Made by a program: the position numbers and the translations under genes. DNA of 5,265 bases from Phycisphaerales bacterium (GTDB taxonomy: Bacteria; Planctomycetota; Phycisphaerae; Phycisphaerales; UBA1924), in the NCBI GenBank assembly GCA_007124345.1, contig SLFH01000140.1, positions 1 through 5,265 on the forward strand. The letters run 5' to 3'. The notes below the pieces were generated by a model that saw nothing but the letters and a program-made list of their open reading frames with translations, was not told the DNA's origin and did no database searches. Below are positions 1 to 5,264 of the stretch, piece by piece (positions within the stretch are counted from its first letter, which is position 1; every line of letters starts with the position of its first letter).

Positions 1-1
1 C

Positions 2-892
2 GAAGAGTATCTTCAAGTGCTGTTCGGTCCGTACCGCACACAGAGCGGCGTCGTCGTCACCAGCGCCGACGCATCCACCGACCACACGGCCAGACGCCGC
101 CATAGCAATTCGCTGCTGAACGACTACGGCATCGTATCGTTCACAAACATGAGCGTGGCCAATAGCCGATTGCTCGTCGGCGTTCGGATCCACGGTTCGC
201 GCGCCGACGCTGAGGAGAGGATTCACGGTATCCGAATGATTGGGTTGCACGAATCAACCGAACCGCTCATCGAGTCGCGAACGAGCTTCCTTGAAGATGG
301 TCAAGCGATGATCGTGATCGGCGAGTACCAGAGCGACACCTATGGCATGCCCGTCCGCATGATCGTCGTGGTTGAGTGCCGCAGAGTTACCGCCGAAGAC
401 CTCAACTACGCCATGATCGAGTACGACGCCGATACCGAGTTTGCTGGCTTGCTTTCGCTGATTCGCTCCGGCGACGCGATGACGGAGGGCGATGGCTATC
501 GCGATATCTTAATGATCGCCGCGTTGGACGCTTACCGGCGAGGTCAACTCCGGCTGCTTTCGACCGGACGGGCCAGAAGGGGCTTCAAGGGTTGGCGCGA
601 TCACTCGCAGGAGTCGCGGCGTTCAATGCTCGGCTGGCTCATACCGTTCGCGATTGTAAGATCCGAAGCCAGGGGCGAACCTGTGCTTCAGCTTCAGCTT
701 GATCTCGGTCTCGGCGAAGGCCCGCAACAGATCGAGATCCCCGCACTGTCCCGCGCCGACGTTCATAGCAATCGCGGGATCTCATGGAGAGGCTCGTCGA
801 CCGGCGACCTCCGCGTCCTGCTCACCGGCTCCGACGGCGACCGCCACAGGGCGATCCTCTGCCTGCACATCGGCGAGTACTCGCTCGATTGA
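2..892 (+). CDS. Hypothetical protein, 5'-truncated by window edge; paralogue of the next gene
   Basis: I do not recognise this family. The frame is open from the first bases of the window, and the residues before the first possible start (GTG at 17) already align with the interior of the neighbouring gene product, so the real start lies upstream. The window holds 296 residues and the stop. Blocks shared with the next gene, in order, are an 'EEYL' and 'VVTSAD' segment, a 'GVRIHGS' block, a 'VVVECRRVTAEDL' block, 'LQLDLGLGEGP', and a C-terminal block starting 'GDLRVLL' and containing 'RAILCL'. In the last 29 residues I count 18 identities to the paralogue. No transmembrane segment or enzyme motif is visible in this part. 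If it resembles its sister it is exported, but the signal region is not in the window. One sampled stretch (241-300) is about 55% GC, lower than the pheS region. That the gene is real is well supported; its function is unknown. Confidence 0.85.
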   Translation, partial: EEYLQVLFGPYRTQSGVVVTSADASTDHTARRRHSNSLLNDYGIVSFTNMSVANSRLLVGVRIHGSRADAEERIHGIRMIGLHESTEPLIESRTSFLEDGQAMIVIGEYQSDTYGMPVRMIVVVECRRVTAEDLNYAMIEYDADTEFAGLLSLIRSGDAMTEGDGYRDILMIAALDAYRRGQLRLLSTGRARRGFKGWRDHSQESRRSMLGWLIPFAIVRSEARGEPVLQLQLDLGLGEGPQQIEIPALSRADVHSNRGISWRGSSTGDLRVLLTGSDGDRHRAILCLHIGEYSLD

Positions 893-914
893 TCGGCCCA
901 GGAACTCGGCCCGC

Positions 915-944
915 CGCCCGGCTCGGCCGGTTCGCGGCCGGGCG
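915..944 (+). terminator. GC-rich hairpin between the tandem paralogues, possible weak terminator
   Basis: CGCCCGGC at 915-922 and its exact reverse complement GCCGGGCG at 937-944 form an 8-bp stem with a 14-base loop, 23 bases after the stop of the upstream gene. No T-run follows (the next bases are TTGCAC), so it is not a classical intrinsic terminator. In such GC-rich DNA a stem of this size could occur by chance. Confidence 0.25.
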
Positions 945-972
945 TTGCACGCCGAACCGATCCGGTTACACT
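945..972 (+). promoter_or_regulatory. Candidate sigma70-type promoter for the second paralogue
   Basis: TTGCAC at 945-950 resembles a -35 box only in its first three bases. It is separated by 16 bases from TACACT at 967-972, which matches TATAAT at 4 of 6 positions. Transcription would begin near 979-981, a few bases before the first in-frame ATG at 988. The position directly after the hairpin and before the gene supports it, but the -35 match is weak. Confidence 0.4.
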
Positions 973-981
973 GCGAGAATC

Positions 982-1026
982 ACTCGCATGGGGAGCACGC
1001 GGATGGAACGAACTCGGATGGGACAA
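982..1026 (+). repeat. Three tandem copies of a 15-bp unit carrying in-frame ATG codons
   Basis: The units occupy 982-996, 997-1011 and 1012-1026. The third reads ACTCGGATGGGACAA. The second differs from it at 3 of 15 positions and the first at 5 of 15. Each unit contains an ATG (988, 1003, 1018) in the same frame, so the encoded peptide has a five-residue period of the type TRMGS/TRMER/TRMGQ. The array spans the translation start of the downstream gene and supplies three alternative start codons. Confidence 0.7.
990..995 (+). promoter_or_regulatory. Shine-Dalgarno sequence favouring the ATG at 1003
   Basis: GGGGAG lies 7 bases before the ATG at 1003, a normal spacing. The ATG at 988 has no comparable purine-rich sequence upstream, and those at 1018 and 1030 have only weak ones. 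This favours 1003, unless the transcript is nearly leaderless and starts at 988. Confidence 0.5.
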
Positions 1027-2265
1027 TCAATGCTCGCCGTATTGATCGCGGCATTCTTGGTGCTCGCCCTGCAGCCCGCCGCGGCGTTCGGGCAAGAGGT
1101 GCAGACGAATCAGCCGGTGCAGAACGAGGCGCTGGCCGAATTCGTGCTCTTCGGCGACGACCTGCCGATCGCAAGGCGCGCCGGCTTCGAGGTCAAGCTG
1201 ACCATGATGGTGGGCGTAGGCGACCCCGAAGAGCCGGATGCGGACTACGAGTTTTTGATGCAAGCCGCAGAGAGCGGCGAACCCTTCCCCGCATCGCGTG
1301 TCGAGACGCTCCGTCCCGCGTTCGACCGCGCGTTCCGGATCGAGTCGCAGCGGGCCGCGGAACATGACGACGAGGCGCACAAGCGGTTGGGGCGGGAAAG
1401 CTACCTGAGCCAGAGCAGATCCATCGTCACGAGCGCGGATGGCCCCGGACGCATCGCGCGCACGCAGTCGCACGACGGTATCCTGCCCCCGAACACCCAC
1501 GCCGGCGCAATCGTTGACGCCGGCGTCGTTGATCGCAACCGCACGCTCGCGGGCGTCCGGATCTACGGATCAGAGACGACGCAGGGCGAATTTCATCGTG
1601 TGATGCGCAGCGTTGTGTTCGCAGACCATTCGATTCGGCCGATCGCCGCGGCCTCGGCCTACCTCCGCGACGGGGAGGCGTTCGCCTCCACCGCCCGATA
1701 CCAACACCAATCCCTCGGTCTGCCGGTGACGGTCGTCGTGCTCGTCGAGGCCCGCAGCATCGAAGTCGAGGACCTGCATCTCGTGCTGATCGAGTGCAAC
1801 GCCGACTCTGCGCTCGCCCGGATGCTCTCGGCGATCGGCCCCGACGCGCCGATGATCGAGGCGTCAGAGCCGCGGCTGGAGCTGTCGCGGGAAGTGCTCA
1901 GATCCCACATCGACGGTCACCTGAATGTGCTCCTCAGAAGCCGCGGCCGCAGCGCCGGGAGATACAGCGCTGGACAAGGCCCCGTTGAGCACATGGAAAA
2001 CTTCCATCGTCCAAGAATCGACGCCTTCCGGTTTGTGTACCCGGAAGCTGACGCCACTCCCGAACTCAGGCTCGATCTCGGCTTCGGCGATGAGCCGACC
2101 CGGATCGCGGCGCCGCGGCCGATCCGTCACAGCGTCATCGACAACGGCGTCCCCCGACGGATCCCCTCGCTCAACGGCGATCTCCGCGTCCTCCTCTCCG
2201 GCGCCGAAGGCGACCGCTTCAGGGCGATCCTCTGCCTGCAGGTCGCCAGCTTCACCGACGACTGA
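1003..2265 (+). CDS. Exported hypothetical protein, paralogue of the preceding gene
   Basis: The family is not recognised. The 420-residue product begins with a Sec-type signal peptide: a basic n-region (MERTRM), a hydrophobic core at about residues 10-23 (MLAVLIAAFLVLAL), and a cleavage region 'QPAAAFGQE' with likely cleavage after A28 or G30. It is therefore probably periplasmic or secreted. About 100 residues follow that have no counterpart in the visible part of the preceding gene. From about residue 131 to the end it matches that paralogue: 'IVTSAD', 'GVRIYGS', a 'VVVLVEARSIEVEDL' block, 'LRLDLGFGDEP', and a C-terminal 'GDLRVLL' to 'RAILCL' block. The open frame extends back to 784, but that part overlaps the preceding gene and reads as an arginine- and proline-rich shadow, so I chose 1003 by Shine-Dalgarno spacing; 988 and 1018 are alternatives. 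No lipobox or catalytic motif is seen. Its own candidate promoter suggests it can be transcribed independently of the first copy. Confidence 0.85.
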   Translation: MERTRMGQSMLAVLIAAFLVLALQPAAAFGQEVQTNQPVQNEALAEFVLFGDDLPIARRAGFEVKLTMMVGVGDPEEPDADYEFLMQAAESGEPFPASRVETLRPAFDRAFRIESQRAAEHDDEAHKRLGRESYLSQSRSIVTSADGPGRIARTQSHDGILPPNTHAGAIVDAGVVDRNRTLAGVRIYGSETTQGEFHRVMRSVVFADHSIRPIAAASAYLRDGEAFASTARYQHQSLGLPVTVVVLVEARSIEVEDLHLVLIECNADSALARMLSAIGPDAPMIEASEPRLELSREVLRSHIDGHLNVLLRSRGRSAGRYSAGQGPVEHMENFHRPRIDAFRFVYPEADATPELRLDLGFGDEPTRIAAPRPIRHSVIDNGVPRRIPSLNGDLRVLLSGAEGDRFRAILCLQVASFTDD

Positions 2266-2274
2266 CCGCCCCCG

Positions 2275-2301
2275 CAGGCCCACGAGGCTCCTCGCCGCCT
2301 G
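2275..2301 (+). terminator. Weak nested hairpin after the second paralogue
   Basis: CAGGC at 2275-2279 pairs with GCCTG at 2297-2301, and inside it CGAG at 2283-2286 pairs with CTCG at 2291-2294. It starts 10 bases after the stop and is followed by a pyrimidine-rich stretch rather than a T-run. It could end the transcript, but the stems are short and this is a low-confidence call. Confidence 0.2.
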
Positions 2302-2343
2302 ACCCCGCTCTCTCTAGCCCTCCGTCGCCCCGCCGGGCCCTCC

Positions 2344-2349
2344 TACCAT
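2344..2349 (+). promoter_or_regulatory. Candidate -10 box giving a leaderless or near-leaderless pheS transcript
   Basis: TACCAT matches TATAAT at 4 of 6 positions and ends 7 bases before the pheS ATG at 2357, so a transcript starting the usual distance downstream would begin at or beside the start codon. The 40 bases before the ATG are pyrimidine- and GC-rich with no Shine-Dalgarno sequence, which fits leaderless initiation. I see no convincing -35 box. Confidence 0.4.
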
Positions 2350-2356
2350 CCGCCCC

Positions 2357-3385
2357 ATGCTCGAAACGCTCGAACAACTGCAAAGCGACGCCCTCGTCGA
2401 GCTCGACGCCTCGCCCGACGCCGAAGCTCTGGAGTCTTGGCGGATCGCCTACCTCGGGGCCAAGGGGCGGCTGAAGGCGGCGATGGGCGGGCTCAAGGAT
2501 GTCCCTCGCGAGGACAAGCCGAAGGTCGGCCAGAAGCTCAACGAGGTCAAGACCGCCCTCGAGGCCGCCTTCGAGACCCGCAAGGACGCCCTCGCCGCGT
2601 CCGGCCCCTCCGGCCCGCTGATCGACATGACCGAGCCGGGCCTCGTCTCATCCCACGCGGTCGGGCGGCGCCACATCATCACGCGCGTGATCGACGAACT
2701 CGTCGAGGTCTGCGCCCGCATGGGCTTCGCCGTCGCGGAAGGGCCCGAGCTCGAAGACGACGAGCACAACTTCGTCAAGCTCAACATCCCGCCCGAGCAC
2801 CCCGCCCGCGACCCGATCGACAACTTCTATGTCGACAACCCGCTGACGACCGACCTGCCTCGGATGCTGCGCAGCCAGACCAGCACGGTGCAGATCCGCG
2901 TGATGGAGCGTGCGGTCAAAGAGGGATGGGGCCCGCCGATCAAGGTGGTGTCGCCCGGTCGCGTGTACAGGCCCGACACCGTCGACGCGACACACTCGTT
3001 CATGTTCCACCAACTCGAAGCGCTCTACATCGACCGCGGCGTCTCGATGGTCGACCTCAAGACCACGCTGCTGCAGTTCGCCCGCGCCTACTTCGGCGAC
3101 GACGCCGATGTCCGCCTCCGCCCCAGCTTCTTCCCGTTCACCGAGCCGTCGGCCGAGTTCGATATGAAGATCGCCCTCAAGCCCGGCGAAGAGCCCAGGT
3201 GGATCGAGCTCGGCGGCTGCGGGATGGTGGATCCCGCCGTGCTCGAAGCCTGCGGCATCGACCCCGAGGAGTTCACCGGCTTCGCCTGGGGCATGGGCGT
3301 CGAACGCCTCGCGATGGGCAAGTACGGCATCCCCGACATCCGCCTGCTGTTCGAGAACGATCTGCGCTTCCTTGACCAGCTCTGA
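2357..3385 (+). CDS. pheS: Phenylalanine--tRNA ligase alpha subunit
   Basis: Catalytic alpha subunit of the cytoplasmic alpha2-beta2 phenylalanyl-tRNA synthetase, which charges tRNA-Phe with phenylalanine using ATP. At 342 residues it has the usual bacterial length. Residues 1-85 are the helical, charged tRNA-contacting arm; the class II catalytic core starts near 'GRRHIITRVIDEL' (103-115). Visible signatures are 'PPEHPARD' (145-152), 'MLRSQTSTVQIRVM' (170-183), the motif 2 region 'GRVYRPDTVDATHSFMFHQ' (201-219), 'RPSFFPFTEPSAEFDM' (255-270), 'GGCGMVDPAVL' (286-296), and motif 3 'GMGVERLAMGKYGIPDIR' (312-329), ending in 'FENDLRFL'. Q219 and E221 sit where the family binds the amino group of phenylalanine. 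W311 replaces the phenylalanine usual in 'GFAFG'. ATG 2357 is the start because the family N-terminus fits and no earlier start is present; there is no Shine-Dalgarno sequence. pheT does not follow, and a terminator lies 30 bases after the stop. Confidence 0.98.
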   Translation: MLETLEQLQSDALVELDASPDAEALESWRIAYLGAKGRLKAAMGGLKDVPREDKPKVGQKLNEVKTALEAAFETRKDALAASGPSGPLIDMTEPGLVSSHAVGRRHIITRVIDELVEVCARMGFAVAEGPELEDDEHNFVKLNIPPEHPARDPIDNFYVDNPLTTDLPRMLRSQTSTVQIRVMERAVKEGWGPPIKVVSPGRVYRPDTVDATHSFMFHQLEALYIDRGVSMVDLKTTLLQFARAYFGDDADVRLRPSFFPFTEPSAEFDMKIALKPGEEPRWIELGGCGMVDPAVLEACGIDPEEFTGFAWGMGVERLAMGKYGIPDIRLLFENDLRFLDQL

Positions 3386-3415
3386 AGCGGGCTGCGGGAC
3401 GACGAAACAAGCGAT

Positions 3416-3459
3416 AAAAAAACACAGCAGGCCGCCTGAGGAAGGCGGCCTGCTGTGTT
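3416..3459 (-). terminator. Strong hairpin terminator, shared by converging transcripts
   Basis: A perfect 16-bp stem (3421-3436 with 3444-3459) encloses a 7-base loop. On the - strand the stem runs into seven consecutive T (3422-3416), a classical intrinsic terminator 22 bases after the lipoprotein stop. On the + strand, 35 bases after the pheS stop, the hairpin is followed only by TTATGT-like sequence, so it would stop pheS transcription less well. It accounts for most of the 96-base gap between the converging genes. Confidence 0.92.
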
Positions 3460-3481
3460 ATGTCGCTGAAGCGAACGAGGC

Positions 3482-3679
3482 TCAGTAGCCGCCGCCGTCG
3501 GCGCCTTCGCGGATCCCCTCTCCGGCGTCCTCGATGGCTTCGCCGGTGCGCTCGGCTGCGTCGTCGATGCGCTCGCCGGCCTGCTCTGCGGGGCCCTGTT
3601 CCTGGCAGCCGTTCAACGCGAGGCAGCACGCACCAGCGAAGGTGGCTGCGAGGATCCTGGTCACATTCTTCTTGTCCAT
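3482..3679 (-). CDS. Small heptad-repeat lipoprotein (entericidin-like in layout)
   Basis: A 65-residue protein with a lipoprotein signal: basic start 'MDKKNVTR', a short hydrophobic stretch (residues 9-22), and a lipobox-like 'LNGC' with the lipidated cysteine at C25. The asparagine at -2 is somewhat atypical; an alternative cysteine is C18 or C19. The mature part is hydrophilic and acidic, and residues 34-61 form four 7-residue units beginning 'AGERIDD' and 'AAERTGE', suggesting an amphipathic helix. It ends in a glycine-rich 'DGGGY' tail. Tiny envelope lipoproteins such as entericidins have this layout, but I claim only resemblance. The ATG at 3679 is preferred over the in-frame TTG at 3685 because the Shine-Dalgarno GGAG sits 8 bases before the ATG and only 2 bases before the TTG. 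It follows the aldehyde dehydrogenase-like gene by 33 bases and is last before the terminator. It is probably anchored in a membrane facing the periplasm. Confidence 0.8.
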   Translation of the reverse strand: MDKKNVTRILAATFAGACCLALNGCQEQGPAEQAGERIDDAAERTGEAIEDAGEGIREGADGGGY

Positions 3680-3687
3680 CGTCAAAT

Positions 3688-3691
3688 CTCC
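3688..3691 (-). promoter_or_regulatory. Shine-Dalgarno of the small lipoprotein gene
   Basis: GGAG on the - strand, 8 bases before the ATG at 3679. It decides between that ATG and the upstream TTG. Its strength suggests good translation of this last gene even if it is made from a long upstream transcript. Confidence 0.7.
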
Positions 3692-3712
3692 GTCAATGGG
3701 TGAAGTTCAACC

Positions 3713-4579
3713 CTAGGCCGAACTGGGGTGCCAGATTGTCTTGAACTCGACAAACGGCTCGATCCATTCGGGCGATTCACAAACATCACCCGACCACTCG
3801 CGGGTCTCGCGGATGCACACGCGCTTGAGATTCTCTGCTGCGCCCGAGCGCAGCGTGGTGCTCTGCTCGTCGGTGAGGCCCGCGGCGTGCAGAGCATTGA
3901 TCTCGCGGTGCGTCGCAAAATGTTCAAAGAGTTCTACGGGATCGCCGGTGAGGATGTTCACCACCCCCGGCGGCACATCCCCGCTTGTGCAGACCTCGCC
4001 GAAGATCGCGCCGGGCACGGGGTTGGTGCGGCTCGCGAGCACGACCGCCGCGTTGCCCGAGCAGAGCACCGGCGCCAGCAGCGAGACCAGGCCGAGCAGC
4101 GCTGGCTCGGGCGGCGCGATCACGCCGACAACACCCGTCGCCTCGGGCACGGTGAAGTTGTAGTAGGGGCCGGCGACGGGGTTGTGCGTGCCGAGCACCT
4201 GCTGGTACTTGTCGCACCACCCCGCGAAGGCGACAAGGCGGTCGATCGAAAGCGCGACCTCTTCGGCGGGCGAGAGCGACGACGCCGATGCGCCGGGCGG
4301 GAGCGATCTCTCGAACTCGCCGGAGCGTGCTTCGAGCATCTCCGCGACGCGGTAGAGGATCTGGCTGCGCAGGAACGAACCCGCCGAGGCCCAGCCCGGC
4401 TGCGCAGCGTGCGCCGCCTCGACCGCGGCCCGCAGGTCTTTCCTGCTGGCGCGGCAGACATGCGCCTCCCCGCCCCCGACGCCGTCGGCGACCTTCATCG
4501 ACCGGCCCGACTCGGTGCGCGGGAACTTCCCGGCGATGAAGAGTTTGTAAGTTTTCAGCACGCCGAGTCGTTCGGTCAT
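3713..4579 (-). CDS. Short aldehyde dehydrogenase-like protein, probably catalytically inactive
   Basis: The 288-residue product shows the aldehyde dehydrogenase superfamily fold in its N-terminal coenzyme domain: 'KLFIAGKFPRTESGR' (12-26), an 'ASRKDLRAAVEAAHAAQPGW' segment (44-63), 'RSQILYRVAEMLEAR' (71-85), 'PEATGVVGVIAP' (145-156), 'LLAPVLCSGNAAVVLAS' (167-183), and 'VPPGVVNILTG' (202-212). Full members are about 480-500 residues. Here the catalytic domain with the nucleophilic cysteine is absent, and the tail 'FVEFKTIWHP' (276-285) resembles the C-terminal 'EYTEVKTV' strand of full-length enzymes. Other landmarks are also lost: the PWNFP asparagine region reads 'APPEPAL', the K-P-S-E coenzyme-contact region reads 'ASRT', and no FTGS loop or ELGG motif is present. 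It is therefore probably a pseudoenzyme or structural partner of a full-length dehydrogenase, not a working oxidoreductase. The frame is intact, so decay is unlikely. ATG 4579 was chosen over GTG 4612 because of a well-spaced GGGAG. Confidence 0.85.
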   Translation of the reverse strand: MTERLGVLKTYKLFIAGKFPRTESGRSMKVADGVGGGEAHVCRASRKDLRAAVEAAHAAQPGWASAGSFLRSQILYRVAEMLEARSGEFERSLPPGASASSLSPAEEVALSIDRLVAFAGWCDKYQQVLGTHNPVAGPYYNFTVPEATGVVGVIAPPEPALLGLVSLLAPVLCSGNAAVVLASRTNPVPGAIFGEVCTSGDVPPGVVNILTGDPVELFEHFATHREINALHAAGLTDEQSTTLRSGAAENLKRVCIRETREWSGDVCESPEWIEPFVEFKTIWHPSSA

Positions 4580-4586
4580 CGCGTCG

Positions 4587-4591
4587 CTCCC
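4587..4591 (-). promoter_or_regulatory. Shine-Dalgarno of the aldehyde dehydrogenase-like gene
   Basis: GGGAG on the - strand, 7 bases before the ATG at 4579. It favours this start over the GTG at 4612, whose extra residues (MPGGRGRGSDA) look like untranslated GC-rich leader. Confidence 0.65.
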
Positions 4592-4634
4592 GCGGCCTCT
4601 GCCGCCAGGCACAGGCTCCGGACCCTTGTTCGGA

Positions 4635-5264
4635 TCAGAACGCCCCGTCTTCCACGCTCACGCGGTAGGTGATGGTCACGGCGGCGCGGACTTCGATCTC
4701 GCCCGCCTCGATCTGTGCGCCCGGGTCCATGCTCCGCGCGGCCATCATCTCGGGGCCGAAGCCTCGGGGGGTGAACGGGATCGCCTGCGTCCCTTCCTCG
4801 GCGATCTCAACGATGCCGGTGATCCGCACGCCGGTGGCGCGGGCGAGCACACGGGCTTTCTCTCTCGCCCGGTCGGCGGCGTCGGCCAGGGCCTTCGCCC
4901 GCTGCTCGGTGTCGTCTCTGAGCTGGAACGAGATCCCGGCGATCGTGTTGGCCCCGCCCTCCATCGCAGCGTCGATCACGCGCCCGACCGCGGCAACTTC
5001 GTCGACACGCACCTGGATCGTGTTGCTGGCGCGATAGCCGATGATGCGCGGCGGCGTGCCCGGGTTTCGCCTCGCGGCCTCGTGGTCGTAGCGCGGCGAG
5101 AGCGAGACGCTCTGCGTCTGGAGAACCATCTCTTCATCGTTCAGGTCGCGCAGCGAACGCACCACCCGTTCGATCTGCGAATTCACGCCCCGCTGCGCCT
5201 CCGCGGCGGTCCTCCCCTCGGCGACAACGCCGACGCTGACGGTCGCCCGGTCGGGCGTCGCCGC
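4635..5264 (-). CDS. SIMPL-domain (DUF541, YggE-like) protein, 5' end outside window
   Basis: The frame is open to the window edge and gives 209 residues plus the stop. An internal GTG at 5186 is not the start, because the codons upstream of it encode typical family sequence ('DRATVSVGVVAEGRTAAEAQ'). SIMPL hallmarks follow in order: an amphipathic helix 'NSQIERVVRSLRDL', 'SVSLSPRYDHE', 'IIGYRASNTIQVRVDEVAAV', 'GGANTIAGISFQLRDD', a long charged helix rich in A, R and K ('AKALADAADRAREKARVLA'), and the C-terminal strand 'IEAGEIEVRAAVTITYRV'. Bacterial SIMPL proteins are usually exported periplasmic or outer-membrane proteins that assemble into oligomers and have been linked to oxidative stress tolerance. 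Their biochemical role is poorly defined. The signal peptide, if present, lies outside the window. It is the first visible gene of the leftward cluster, 55 bases before the aldehyde dehydrogenase-like start. Confidence 0.93.
   Translation of the reverse strand, partial: AATPDRATVSVGVVAEGRTAAEAQRGVNSQIERVVRSLRDLNDEEMVLQTQSVSLSPRYDHEAARRNPGTPPRIIGYRASNTIQVRVDEVAAVGRVIDAAMEGGANTIAGISFQLRDDTEQRAKALADAADRAREKARVLARATGVRITGIVEIAEEGTQAIPFTPRGFGPEMMAARSMDPGAQIEAGEIEVRAAVTITYRVSVEDGAF

Noticed and set aside
784..1002. N-terminal extension of the second paralogue back to the ATG at 784
   Set aside because: It would overlap the end of the first paralogue by more than 100 bases, reads as arginine- and proline-rich sequence, and would place the signal peptide in the interior of the protein.
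699..1367. 222-codon + strand frame bridging the two paralogues
   Set aside because: It overlaps both supported genes in another frame and has only low-complexity arginine- and alanine-rich sequence.
2437..3375. 312-codon + strand frame inside pheS
   Set aside because: It is the alternative frame of an unmistakable pheS and encodes arginine-rich low-complexity sequence.
3482..3715. The short aldehyde dehydrogenase-like gene being a frameshifted full-length gene
   Set aside because: After its stop, the - strand holds a ribosome binding site and a lipoprotein gene followed by a terminator. No frame there continues the catalytic domain.
3728..4672. Long + strand open frame of 314 codons antisense to the aldehyde dehydrogenase-like gene
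   Set aside because: It lies opposite a frame with clear family motifs, its product is arginine-rich and shows no recognisable domain, and it runs across two genes. It is a shadow of high-GC coding DNA.
5184..5186. GTG at 5186 as the start of the SIMPL gene
   Set aside because: The frame continues upstream to the window edge and the upstream codons encode sequence typical of the domain's first strand and helix.
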